64,000 nt of DNA, from positions 5,744,270-5,808,269 of the forward strand of contig OZ020265.1 of the NCBI GenBank assembly GCA_963971285.1, given 5' to 3'. The DNA comes from Astropecten irregularis (Eukaryota; Echinodermata; Asteroidea; Paxillosida; Astropectinidae). Shown here piece after piece: positions 30,100 through 42,565 of this stretch (positions are counted from its first letter, which is position 1; every line of letters begins with the position of its first letter). A program made the translations under genes and the position numbers. The notes under the pieces are model-generated. The model was not told where the DNA came from. It was given only the letters and a program-made list of their open reading frames with translations, and did not search any database.

Positions 30100-32424
30100 C
30101 CAAACCTGTGGAATAATCAGCTCATATCAACATCTGAAACTGTAGAAAACAGTGAAAACGCTCATAGTATTTTCAAATCTATTCACATGAGTTTTGATCT
30201 CACCTTGAGATCAAAACTGTTTTCGGTCGTTGTTTTACAAATGTCTCGATAAATACACCATTTCAGGCTGAACCATTTTAACGGTACTCAAAGAACGGAA
30301 TAAACGGAGTCTGTGGGCAGTTATGATTGTGGCATACGTGCAAACATTAGTAATTTTGAATATGGAGCTATTAATAGCTCTATGATTGGAAATTATAATT
30401 ATCAATACTTATTATTTAGCTAGAAATTGTTGTTGCGAGTTTTAGGCCATTTATATCACCTCTTAAGAAAGTTCAAACTAGTTCCATGATTGTTTTCAGC
30501 TTGTTAAGCTCACGTTCAGTGCACAACACATAATCTTACTAATTATAGTTGTAATAATATTAATAATTAATTTTCATTCCCGTTTAAAGTTTTATGATAG
30601 TTTAATATTTTAAACATCATCTCAGTGTTTCAAAATTAATGATTGTAGACAGTGAAATATATCCATTATTCTTATTCTTTCAAATTGTTAGATTTAGTCT
30701 GTAACATAATAAATATTCAACATCAATCTCAAAATTCATAAACGTAGAAAAAAAAGGTTTAAATTGTTTGCTTAAAACATCATTATTAGCTTTTAAAAAC
30801 CTCAATAATTAATACCCATATGAACGATTTTTTGTCTTGAAGTTATGAAATTGCTTTGCTCTAAATTTTCCAGCTTTCTACACATTTTCGTTACGCTATC
30901 CAAAACGCTCATTTTTGTAAGTCAGCGCTTAGTTTAAATATTATGTAGTCAACTATTTAAGCATTACACTTTTAAGTGTGTATGGGTTATGTGAAACGCG
31001 TGGCGTTTAGAAATTAAACGCAGGTTTAGTTTTTGTCAAATACTTTTGTGGCTGTTCTGAAAGGCGACAGAACAGCCGAAGACTACTCATACTTTGATAA
31101 GTTATGGGGAAAAAAACAAGCCTGTGAAATATTCAGCTCATATCATCATCGGAAACTGTAGAAAACAGTGAAAACGCTCACAGTATTTTCAAATCTTTTC
31201 ATATGGGTTTTGATCTCACCTCGAGATCAAAACTGTTTTCGGTCTTTGTTTTACTAAATTCTGGATGAATACATCATTTCAGGCTGAAATATTTTAACGT
31301 ACGCCAAAAAAACAAATTAAACGGAGTCTGTGGGCAGTTATAATTGTGGCATAGTTTGGAAATTATAATTAGTAATCCTTATTATTAAGCTAAACATTGT
31401 TATTGCGAGTTTTAGGCCATCACCTCTAAAGAAAGGTCAAACTAGTTCGACAATTGTTTTAAGCTGGTTAAGCTCACGTTCAGTGCACAGCACATAATCT
31501 TGCGAATTGTAATAAATTATAATTGTAATAATACAACTTCATTTTCCATTTAATGATAAACTTTATGGAAATATGATATTTGAGACAATCATATCTGTGT
31601 TTCGTAATGAATTATTGTAGACAGTAAAATATTATATTTATATCCTTTATTCTTATTCTTTCAAATTGTTAGCTTTAGACTGTAACATAATTTATATTCA
31701 ACATCATTCTTAGAATTCAGAAACGTACAACAAATGTTCAACTTGTTCACTTAAACAATGTTAGCTCTTTTCTTTATAAATGTAATCACTAATCCCGATC
31801 TTAACGCTTCTTTTTCTTGAAGGTACACTTACTTTGCTCAAATTTTTTTCCCGTTTTAAAAAGAAGATGTCGTTACGCAATCGAAAACTCAGCACTTTGT
31901 GAATAAGTTCAAATATTATGTACTCAACTGTTTTAGCATTCAAACATAAAGTGTGTACAAATGTATTAATTATTTTGAAACGTGTGGCGTTTGACAAAAG
32001 TGCGCCACCATGAGTTTGCAAGGCGTTGGCCAATCACAATGCGCGGAATTTGGGGACAAACTGCGCATGTGGAAATTGTTGTAGCGAGTTTCTAGGCCAA
32101 TGTCATTACCTCGAAAGAAAGATCAAACTAGTTCGAAATTTTTTTTAAGCCTGTTGAGCTTGCACAAAACATAATCTTGCGAATTGCAACAAATTATAAT
32201 TATAGTTGTGTTAATAATACATTTTCATTCTCCGTTTAATGATAAGTTTTGTTATAATTTAATATTTGAAACAATCATACGAATCTTACGAAATTAATTG
32301 TTGTAGACAACGAAATACATGTATATCCTTTATTCTTTCAAACTGTTAGATTTAGTCTCTAACACATAATTAATATTAAACATAAATAAGACTTGAAGCT
32401 ATGCATGGTGGAAGTACTAAAAGA

Positions 32425-32790
32425 AGGTAGGTTTGCGGTGAGACCATGTAATCTCTTCTATGAGAGTGTGTGGTTCTGAGAAGAACCGGTGGTATTAACT
32501 CGACGTTCCGAACAGTGTCCTCTGTTCGTCCGCAGGAGAGTGACTATGAAATAAGGTAGGTTTGTGTTGACACCATGTAATCTCTTCTGTGAGAGTGTGT
32601 GGTCCTGAGAAGAACCGGTGGTATTAACTCGACGTTCCGAACAGTGTGCTCTGTTCGTCCTCAGGAGAGTGACATGACACTCTCGTGAAGACGAACGGAG
32701 CACACTGTTCGAAACGTCGAGATAATATCACCGGTTCTTCTCAGAACCACACACTCTCATAGAAGAGGCATGGTGACACCGCAAACCTAC
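32425..32790. repeat. Penelope-terminal-repeat-like inverted cluster
   Basis: Inserted in the third tandem unit. Two direct copies of a ~125-bp unit (AAGGTAGGTTTG...GGAGAGTGAC at about 32425-32544 and 32553-32672) are followed by an inverted copy (32673-32790) ending CGCAAACCTACCTT. Each contains a hammerhead-like block around GAACAG...CTGTTCGGAACGTC. Confidence 0.65.
32634..32664 (-). ncRNA. Hammerhead-ribozyme-like core
   Basis: On the minus strand CTGAGGA (32664-32658) fits CUGANGA, then CGAACAG-AGCACA-CTGTTCG forms a 7-bp stem II, then GAAC and GTC. The neighbouring direct copy has CTGCGGA (mutated), and the inverted plus-strand copy near 32684-32717 has GTGAAGA with GAAACGTC. Repeated stem II conservation with decaying core letters suggests descent from an active motif. 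Confidence 0.5.
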
Positions 32791-33270
32791 CTTCATTTCC
32801 ATATTCAACATCTTTCTTAATTAAAATTCAGAAACGTAGAACAAAGGTTCACTTTTTTCACTTAAACAATTATTAGCTCTTAAAAAATGTAATCACTAAT
32901 CCCGATCAAAAATTTTGTTTTTCTGAAAGGTATGTTTGCTTTGCACTCTATTGTTTACGTTTTATATAGAAGATGTTGTTACGCAATCGAAAACTGTATG
33001 TCAGCACATCATGAACAAGTTCAAATATAATGTACTTAACTGTTTTATCTTTGAAACATAAAGTGTGTATTAGTCGTTTTGAAACGTGTGACGTTTAAGA
33101 ATACCGGATATTGACAATAGAGCGCCACCATGAGTTTGCAAGGCGTTGGCCAATCACAATGCGCGGAAATGCGCATGTGGAAAGATGCGCAGTTTGTCGA
33201 CAAATTGGCCAACGTGTTGCAAACTCATGGTGGCGTACTATTGTGAAACGCTCGAAATGGAAGTGCGTTT

Positions 33271-33531
33271 AGGTCACGGACGTCATAAAAAAAAACCTGG
33301 ACTGGCAATACTCCCTATATGCCCACATTGTCACTGAAGCCACAAGCATCTGTCTTGGTCAGGAGGGCCAAATACAAAGGTAATACAAAGACGAGCTCAC
33401 CATTGTTAGTTTAATCCGCCTGACAACAATAATGACCGCATTGTATCTGGCCCGGTAAGATGGTCGCCGGTGGCTTCAGTTGATACAAAATCATTGCAAG
33501 TCCAGATTTTTTTATATACGTCCGTGGTTTA
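33271..33531. mobile_element. MITE with CACGGACGT ends (complete)
   Basis: Ends GGTCACGGACGTCATAAAA and inverted TTTATATACGTCCGTGGTTT, each next to C(C/T)(T/A)GGAC/GTCCAGA, and internal inverted arms ACTGAAGCCAC/GTGGCTTCAGT. The right part is shared with copy A from position 1 of the window. Confidence 0.65.
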
Positions 33532-34248
33532 GGTTATATCAAACAGTTTTCCAAAAATTATTGGAGATATAAGTTCCATTCGTTAGCAGCTTTCTTTTAG
33601 CACATGTTCAAATTAATTATGAATGTATAAAGACTATCAATTTCACCCATTTGGTAAATCGAAAAAGACTTCTGCGTGAGTGGAACATCATTGTTAAAAT
33701 CATTACTAGAAATATGGAGGACGGACAGACACAATATCAATAGCGATATTAAAAGGTCAAAATGTATCTTTTAAATTACCTGAAAAGACTAACTGATAGA
33801 AGAGACTAGTTAAAAACGACAAAAAATCCTTAATTCGTTCGAAAATTCCTAAAAATGGAAATACTTATCGCTTACAGACCGGTAAAATAACTTACGAATG
33901 AAATAATTATTCTTTCCAATGAAACGCCCTCAGGGTCCGAGATGTTGCCAACGATGATAAGAGAAAAGTATGGGGCGCCAAGAATGCAAAGTGAAAATAG
34001 ATGAATCTCACTTTGTAACGAAATTGGTTGGAAACAAAACATACGATATATGATGCATTTGTGAAGGCTAGAAAGTTTGCAAATACAAGTTGCAAACAGT
34101 CACGACATATTGCTGTGTACGTTGTCGTGGACAGGTCCGATGTGACCCAAGCCGAAAGGTCATGAAGCATGCGCACTTTGTGAATAAGAAATCAGTTATT
34201 TGGCACCGCCGACATTCGGATGGAGGTTCGAATCCCCATTCTGTTCAT

Positions 34249-34759
34249 TGGATTTTCCGCGTCAACGCCGAAAAGCCTTTATTTTTGTTCTGATTTTGTT
34301 TTAGTTTTTCTTCCTCTTCTTCTTCTTGTCGTCAAGGCCCGTAAACTTTGTACACGTTTTGTTCGGACACCCACTTTGGTCAATTTTAAGCAGTCAATCT
34401 TAACTAAACTTGGTCCATGTAAAGTTCTTATAGGGTAGATGCGTGCCCAACACTTACGTCATCATGACGTCATCAGGTGCCAAATTACAAAGAATTTAGT
34501 TTTAATAATTACAATCTTTAAAAATCAACAACAAATCAAACATTAGAGATATCAAGTTGATTCTTCCGACAAATGACAATGTGTTAGGGTTAGCTCCTCA
34601 TTTAAAAGTGGTAAGAGCTAGGATCACGATTCTTTCACCAAATGTCAATATAAGGGAAGTACTTTCGTTGTGACACATTAATATTAGTACGTTGGGAAGC
34701 AATTTATATCATATGCGGAAAAGCCTTATGTGCTGTTTACAACAGCCATAAATGTCTAG
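34249..34759 (+). mobile_element. Helitron-like non-autonomous element (copy B)
   Basis: Same element as 911-1421. Hairpin GCTGTT-TAC-AACAGC then CTAG at 34756-34759 and T. Confidence 0.6.
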
Positions 34760-35145
34760 TTTTTTGTCCTTTTCCCTTCTAAAAAAAGCTACATTGAATA
34801 AATACCCAAACAAAAACTCACACAAACAAAAACCATTAAATAGTTATAAACAATAGAACAATTACATCTTAAAATTACATTTACATTTTGAAGTGTTATT
34901 TAGAAGTAAAGATAAAATATCACCTTGTATAAGTTTATAATATTTGCACCAAATTAAAACTGCGTATGATGTAATGAAAACGCCTTTAAAAACGGCGTAT
35001 GGTATTTGTGTTCGAATAAAGAGCTTGAATCGTGTGTGGAAGAATATGAATTAAAAATCTGCATCGTTTTTTTCAAGGAAGCACGGAGTACGGTGTAAAA
35101 TGGACGAGAAGGTTATAAAAAATACTTTAATTTAAAAATATTCTC

Positions 35146-35983
35146 TTACGCCCATATATCACTGAATGTCTTAGGTATTGTGTAGTTGAATAGTACAAAT
35201 TCTTCTCTGTAGCGGTAGATGATTTTCGGTAAAAGTTCAGCAGGGAGTTGAGAGTAAAACAGTTTCAGTACATCCTTGGCAGAGCTGAATTTATGGTGAA
35301 GGGGAGGTCTCGACTTTATCGATGCCGATCTTCTTAAAGATGTACCTGGCATCCTCGGAAGCCGTCTGCAGCTCGCACGGGTGGTACCAGTCGAAGAGCG
35401 GCCTCCAGTGATAGTCGCCAGTGCGGTCGTCTGGGTTCTTGACCAAAAACCGCACGAACTCATCGAAAGAGGGCTTCCCGCTGGCAATCTCCCGCTTGGA
35501 GTCACCCTTCCTGAACTCTTGGATGATCTTGGATCCGATGGGCTTGTAGTAAGGGAAGTGTCGCAGCTCCACGTATTTGTCCCTGTATCCGGACAGCAGC
35601 CTGGCGAATGGCTCCCTGACGTAGAGGATCTTGGTGTAGTTCGGCAGCTCTCGAAGGAAGGTCTCGTTGTCGTAGTCCCTCATGGGATAGTCACCCATCG
35701 CCTGCTTCTTCATGAAAGCAGCACTGCCCTTGATATTAAGTGACCTGATGACCTTACGCCAACTGAAGGAACCCACTTTTAACACCCTGCAGATGATGAA
35801 TCGGTAGTCATCGTTGGCGTAGGCGTGCTCGTACAGAAATTTCCAAGACAGGATCTTCTCCCGGTCTTTGTCGAAGTCTACCAGCCGGGTGATGTCTTCG
35901 CATCTCCTACAGATGAGGTCGTGTCGACTCTTCTGAACCTCTTCCATTCGCAGAAAGAACTCTGTCTCTTCATCTCGACTTTC
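35146..35983 (-). pseudogene. Carbohydrate sulfotransferase, last exon, frame-shifted (copy B)
   Basis: Predicted translations in both frames are identical to copy A, including the break at about 35293-35323 that separates the PAPS-binding part (stop at 35291) from the conserved C-terminus (stop at 35146). A splice acceptor precedes 35983. The identity through exon and flanks means the frame problem was inherited by both copies. Confidence 0.8.
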
Positions 35984-36267
35984 CTAAAAAAAAAAAGATA
36001 CCATAAAGGGTTAAAGAATATAACGGAGCTCCACGAGTGCCATTCCACTTATCCAGATAACCAGATAATTCTTTTCTCAATAATTATCTCCATAATATGA
36101 CTTTAAGGGAAAACGAAAAGTCGACGGATCCTGATAATCTGGTCAAGTCAACGAAGTGCATCTAAAAAATTGGTCTTATCCTGATAAAATAACCTCACTT
36201 TCATTAAGTCGTCTTTACAAGGTAAACTATCAGGACAAGTTGACTTCCTTCTTTCATATAAAATAAA

Positions 36268-36564
36268 AAAATACAAGTAGCACTATATTGACTAACTAGA
36301 GTTTAAAAAGAGCATGAGCTTTCGTAGCAACAACTACTTCATCAGATGAAATGAAGTGGCATCATCAAGCAAGGTATATATATGGAGGCCAAGTCTGTGC
36401 TCTAGACAGAAGGTAATGATGAGTCACTGATGTAAGTGTGACAAGAAACCCTGAGAAGTGTGACAAGAGTCCCTGTTTAATCCTCTATTGATACAGTCTA
36501 GTCTTTGGATGATCTTTTGTTCAGCCGCTTCTCTCTCCATCCAGTTCTTGAATCCCCTTTGTTG
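36268..36564 (-). mobile_element. Penelope-like retroelement, 3' part (copy B)
   Basis: Same GIY-YIG C-terminal frame as at 3063-3203, with a ~22-bp internal tandem duplication near 36443 (two copies of AAGTGTGACAAGA) that alters the frame near its end. The partner fragment on the other side of the LTR element is deleted in this copy. Confidence 0.7.
36320..36345 (-). ncRNA. Hammerhead-ribozyme-like core (copy B)
   Basis: CTGATGA (36345-36339), the same stem II, GAAA (36323-36320), followed by GCTCATGC where copy A has GTTCATGC. Confidence 0.55.
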
Positions 36565-36778
36565 TGTAGTGGGTACATGTATATATTAAAAGGCACTGAA
36601 GCATGACGCGGTTGGGCGTTGCCGCCGGCTGCTCAACCGGCATGCGTGCCCCAGTCAGTCTTGTAAACAGCATCCAGCGAGTCAACATCGTGTCATCATT
36701 TTGTCCGTGTACTCGCTGGGACTCCGAGACTCAGCACTTCGGCCCCTTGTCGGAAACCCGGTAAGGGCAAATACAACA
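36565..36778 (+). repeat. 5' LTR (copy B)
   Basis: 214 bp, TG...CA, followed by the primer-binding site TGGCGACGAGG at 36780-36790. No downstream partner LTR is present in this copy. Confidence 0.9.
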
Positions 36779-37333
36779 TTGGCGACGAGGAAAATTTATT
36801 TTGCAGCTAACCGCAGGGAAATTTATTGACTGCAGTATAATCTACTTTTTTTTGGGTACTAACGTTTAACGAAACATTATCGACAGTTTTGCAAAACTTT
36901 CTTGAGGAATAAGAATTTTATCAATGCTTCAACAATTTACTGATAAATATAATTCAGAACAGTCTAATTTTGCGTCTCTAACCAAAACTTTCATGAACAT
37001 GTACTCACAGTAATAGACAACTTGTTATTTTATTGTACTTGTATTGTGAATAAGAAGCTGTTATTTGCAAACTCGCATAGTCTTCATTGCTGCTGGTTGC
37101 AACGATTCAGCACACTTGTATTTAAACAAAAAAGAAACACGAGAATTGTCTGCGCAAAAATTGCGATACTGTCAATCAGGTCAATCTATTGGGGCGTCAC
37201 TCCCAACAGAGGCGTTGACAGTATTCTAAGTGACTTGCTGCACTTTAAGCACACTCCAAACAACAGCTTCTCACATTAATAGTATTATTATTAACCGTAT
37301 ATGTAAGTAACCCCGGTCCCCGAATCTCCAAAC

Positions 37334-38976
37334 ATGGCAATTAACCTAAACAAAGCTTCAGCTAAAGAGCTCGTTACGCTTCCAGGAATAGGGACAAAAT
37401 TTGCCCAGATTATAACGACTATAAGGGCCCAAAAAGGGAAATGTTACAATTGACGATTTTCATGAGACCCCACCCCTACAATCAAAACTACACGAACTAG
37501 CCGAAAAAGGGCTTCTAACATTATCTTACACTGAAATTACGTCTGAGTACCCGACTAGTGAGAAATATGGCCAAGATAACCCAAAACCAACTGAAACCAA
37601 GGTTGATCCAATAACATTTTTAGCTTCACAAATGAGTATGCTAATAAAAACGGTAGAGGCCAACACGCACCAGGTTACTAAAACCTTACATGAGCTATGC
37701 AAACGGAATGAGAATTTCGACGCTAAGGTTGAAGTCCTTTTGCAAGGTAAAAAACCTAACGTGGTCGAATCAGGAAAACAGGCCCTTGCGTCCCCACAAA
37801 CAAAAGATCTAACTGGAGACGCAACTATTGACGCAACTCTGAAAGTCATAGGAGACAAAGCTCCCCCAATACCTGCTCACATTCTCAATACCACGCATAC
37901 CGGCACTGTTGTAATAACATACCCAGTACATGGTGCAACTGGATATTCAAGTCCCCAAACAGAGCAAAAGCCATACATTCAGCACCCAGAACAAAAAACC
38001 ATTCACTGGCCCAATAGCACATACTTCACCCACAGAAAAAAAGATGCCCACTTCGCCACAACAAAACCAAGGCACTGCTCAAGGAAGCGCAAGTAAAGAA
38101 CAACACAAAGGCCCGAATCAAAACCCAAATACTCCACAAATACCGATTTCGGCAACCGCGCCTAGCCCACAACCACAATACGCCACGCAAGCAATGCTAA
38201 CTAACCAACATCACGCAACACGTCCACCAAATCTATCAATACCCAAGCTGAGTCTGTATGACGGCACAACTGATTTCCACGCATTTATCACGAAATTCGA
38301 GATAATTGCTGATTGCTGCCACTGGAACGAGGACACCAAACTTTTGCAGTTAGTTGGTGCCCTCACCGGTAAGGCTTTAGATAGCTATGCTTGGCAAAAA
38401 CCTGAGACTAGGCGAAGCTACACCGGTTCAAAAGACCAACTTCTCAAAATGTTTGGGAAAATGAAAGACCCAATAATTCAGAGAGCGGAACTTGCTTCGA
38501 TACGTCAAAAGGAAGACGAGTCTCTTGAGGAATTTGGCCAGAGAGTTAGGCAGACAACAACTCGTGCATATTCATCTGCTAATCCTGATGTATTTGAAAC
38601 TTTGGCCAGAGAGGCATTTTTGAAAGGTTGTAAAGATGTAGAAGCTGCCGAATTTGCATTATATCGTGACCCGCAAACCCTTAATCAAGCCGTGCAATAT
38701 ACCCAGACAGCAGCATTTAATCATAAATTACTCTCACGTACGGGACGACAAAGAGTTAGGCACGTCTCGTTTAACGACCAAAATCTGTTTGTGGACATTC
38801 CAACTGTCCAAAGGGTCCAAATTAACCAACCGGGGGAGGACAAAGTCAACATTCATCTTGATTGGTCGGAAATAAACCAAAACATGCGCGCAATCCTGGC
38901 ACTCTTGAAACAACCCAAAGTCAATCCCCCTATACGACCTCAAATAATGGAGGGTTCCAAACAAATAGGCAGATAA
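37334..38976 (+). pseudogene. Gag with helix-hairpin-helix start (copy B)
   Basis: Has the same frame changes as copy A plus a one-base loss near 38932 (CCCCCTATACG for CCCCCTTCTACG) that ends the main frame at 38976. The Gag domain itself is unchanged apart from a few substitutions. Confidence 0.75.
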
Positions 38977-39523
38977 ATAAGACCAACGTACAAAACACAC
39001 CAACGCAGATTCCCTCTCCCGGGTCCCTTGCAGGGTCGATTTATGTAACTGTTACTGGGCTGGGTGCGACATCGCTAATCTACCTTGCGGTGGATGCAAA
39101 TACTGCTCGCGTATACATTCTCAATGGAGAAAGTTTGAGGAAGACGTTGACGATGTCATTCCCCTGGCAGTACGTAAAATATGTTGCAGGCCTAACACAA
39201 CTAAGGACACAATAACAGTCAGGAGTGCCGCTTTAGGTGACGGGGAGCCCATCCCAGAATTCCGGCGTTTGCTGGGAGAAGGGCTGGCTCCCCCTCCCAT
39301 GGAACTCACACTTACCAACAGTGACAGGGGGCCCACCCTAGAATTCCGGCATTCGCTGGATGACGGGGAGGTACCCTATGCCACTGGACCAAACAACACA
39401 CAACAGCAAACTTCAACTAATTACATGGACCCCATACTCTTTAGCAGTGACAAGGGGCCTATCCCATAAATCCGGCATTCTCTGGATAATGGGGAGGTTC
39501 CCTGTGCCACTGAAACCAACCAC

Positions 39524-40933
39524 ATGTCACTTGAAAACCAAGGATGCACTGATTCCGCCCCCATGTTACGGAGTTTAACGGGAGGACAAACAGCAAAGAC
39601 GGAGGAACGGCCTTTGTTCACAAAATATTCCCATCGGCAATTAAGGCAATTTCAAATTGAGGACTCTGACTTAAAACATCTGCTTGAATGGAGTGAAAAG
39701 TCGGAACAAAAAGGCAGCAGGTATACACCCCCGCAAGACAAGCTAAGTCTGTGTTCGCCTGTGGTGAAATATTTGTGGTCAAACGCCTCACTTCTACAGA
39801 TATCAGACGGCATCCTCTACTACTGTTGGGCCGATAACTATTCCGATAAATTGCTTTTCCTAGTCCCTACTGCTTTGCGGCAGGAGGCACTTGCCCTTTG
39901 CCATGACTCAAAAATGTCGGGGCACCCAGGAATAACAAAAACCCTACAGAAATTACAACAGACGGTTTATTGGCACCACATGAAGGAGGATGTCGCTCTT
40001 TATGTTAAATCATGTAAGGAGTGCAATACATACAAGAAGCCATCAAGGAAAGCTCGAGCCCCTTTAACCAAATACCACGCTGCAGCGCCAGCCGAACGTA
40101 TACTTTTAGATATCTTGGGTCCTTTTACACCATCAGTGTCTGGCAACCGATACATATTAATGTTAGTCTGCCAGTTTACCAAGTGGGTCGAAGCATATCC
40201 ACTGGCCGACCAAACAGCAGAATTAGTCGCAAAAACGACCATAGATAACTTTGTGTCTAGGTTCGGCTGCCCATTGTATATAAACACTGATCAGGGAAGT
40301 AATTTTACAAGTTCATTGTTCACAGCAGTTTGTGACCTCCTTGAAATTGCCAAAACTAGGACAACACCTTACCGACCTGCCTCGAATGGCCAAGTAGAAA
40401 GATACAAACGAACCCTGTTACAAGCAATGCGATGTCATTTAAAGGGAAAAGTCTTGAATTGGGATGACGACCTGCCATTATTAACTGGAGCTATTCGCTC
40501 CCTCCCAAATCGTAGCACGGGGATGACTCCAAACTTAATAATGTTGGGGAGAGAGGTTCACCAACCAATTGATTTGGTTTTTGGGATGGAATCAAACACT
40601 CCAGAAAAAGACCAGCCGCATCCATACGTCAAGTATCTGAAAACAAGGATGAATAGAGTTCACTCCTTGGCGAGGGAAAATATTGGGGCTGCTCAAAAGT
40701 ACCAAAAGAAAAACTATGACCTCACTCAGAACTTTGCTCCTTTTGAGGAAGGGGACATTGTCTATAAGTTAAATAAGGCCACTAAACTTGGGCAGTCCCG
40801 CAAGTTGCAACCTATATGGATTGGGCCACTGTTGGTCGTAGAGTCACTCTTCCCAATATTATTAAGGTTCGAGATAGAAAGAGAAGCACCGTCGTCCATC
40901 ACGACCTTCTCAAGAAATGTGGAGACCGAGTAG
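39524..40933 (+). pseudogene. Integrase (copy B), C-terminal frameshift
   Basis: The HHCC motif and the D, D and E residues are intact, and ERILLDILG is closer to the usual integrase sequence than copy A. It reads NGQVERYKRT where copy A has NGQVERYNRT. A two-base loss near 40863 moves the last ~90 residues into another frame (continued to 41208). Confidence 0.85.
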
Positions 40934-41347
40934 TCCCACTTTGGCTCAGACGACTAAGAAATAGGCTGTTCAAACCTGGAGGCTCGGTAGGTGGTGAAGG
41001 AAATGTCGAGGACAACCAGTACGATTTGTCTTCAATATTTGGTGCAGATCAGGTCCCTGATACCCCCAAAAGACATCTAGAAGTGGGAGGGAGGTTAAAT
41101 GTCCTATTCGCTTCAGGGATTATCACAAGTATTAATCAGTACAATTGTACTTATTACTACACACTTGATCCCCAGGGATTATTGCAAATAGATTATTGTA
41201 AATATTGATTAAAGTTGGAAAACCTAACCAACGTTAAAGCATTTTAACGAGCTAGATGAAATGTTTGGTCCCTAGCCCAATTTTTGAGGAATATTTTCCC
41301 CAAATTTTACTTTAAAAAACTGTTTTCAAGTATTCTACCACAAAGTT

Positions 41348-42565
41348 ATGGATGAGGAGGCGAGCTTTGTACCTGACTACAGTGAGGAGGGACTGGATGT
41401 GCCCAATGATGAACTGCCCCCCTCGAGCTCTCCTCCACGAGAAGACGCAGCCCGGAAGAGGAGCACCCAGGTTTGTCCCCACCCGGACTGCGGCTTCACA
41501 ACAAACCAAATGAAACGGCATGTTGTGCGACGACACATCTCCGAGAGAGGATGGTGGTTCCTCTATCCTCTACAAGCATGCTGGGTGTGCCGGAAGTCGG
41601 AGATTGGGAGACATTGTCGTCTTCACGGTCCTTACAATCCGGACCAGCACCTCCCGGAACTGACACGCTTGATTAATGAATTTATTGATCTTGTGTGTCG
41701 AACCTTTAACACTGACGAGCTGCTGCAGCTGGTTACTGCCGGACACCTTGCTGATGGCAACTTAAAATACAGCCCGTAGGAAGTTGAGGTATGGGATACA
41801 TATGACAGCTCCATCGGTCTCCCCTGGCTTCAAGAAAGGGACCTCGCTTCCCCTTCCCGTATGAGCTCCATCTTCCACTGGATGGTGCTGTCACGCCTGA
41901 TTGTACTCGTTGACAAGTCAACAACCACCTTGGCCAAACAACAGCAAGAGTACTTCATCGACTCCCATTGTCATATCGATCGGATGCTACGAGCAGCCTC
42001 CTTCGAGGGGACCCTCAGTGAGTTTCTCCAGGAGCCGACTACACCCAACCTGAACGGATTCCTCGGCTGCATTGCAGTATTCTGCGATCCTGCCACCTAC
42101 CTCCAGAAAGAAAAATGGTCGGAACTGGTTTCCGACCCTCTAGTCTATGGCGCCACTGTAGGCCTTCATCCGAAGGAAGACGACTCTTTCTCGCAGAACA
42201 CAGTGGGGGAAATCCGGCGTTTGCTGGAGCACCCTAAAGTCACCGGAGGGTGGCAGGAGGCGCGGAGATGGCTGGAAGCGTTCTCCAACCTCTACATTGG
42301 TCTGACACCACTGATCACAGCAGGTAGTCCAGAGCTGCAAGAGGTGGCGAGGAACGTCCCACTCAACCGACTCCTCATAGAAACCGATGCCCCGTACTTC
42401 GTCCCAAGGGCCATGAGGGGTCAAGTCAAAATCAGCAATCCTACACTGGCACGGGAGGTGGCACGTGAAGTCGCAACTCTCCGCTCAATGAACGAGCAAC
42501 GCATCCTGGGACACTGCCTCCAAAACACCAAGGATATGTATATGAACAGTTCTTGCGAAACATGA
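41348..42565 (+). pseudogene. Zinc-finger/TatD-like ORF (copy B), nonsense mutation
   Basis: Same domain order and same missing middle as copy A. A TAG at about 41777-41779 (CCGTAG for CCCGAG) stops the protein after residue 143, before the TatD part. The frame then stays open from 41861 to 42565. One likely metal-region residue differs little (HPKEDD for HPKEAD). Confidence 0.8.

Larger units (their letters stand above)
30100..33130. repeat. Three tandem ~1-kb AT-rich units
   Basis: Units begin near 30105 and 31110 (CCTGTG(G)AATA(A/T)TCAGCTCATATC) and a third, missing its first third, near 32070. Shared landmarks include GCGAG(T)TTTTAGGCCAT, AACTAGTTCGA, TCACGTTCAGTGCACA, ATAATCTTGCGAATTG and GTGAAACG(C/T)GTGGCGTTTA. 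Units 2 and 3 both end with GCGCCACCATGAGTTTGCAA. The first parts resemble the TTAA-type MITE core (GATCTCA...TGAGATCAAAACTG). No protein is encoded. Confidence 0.7.
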
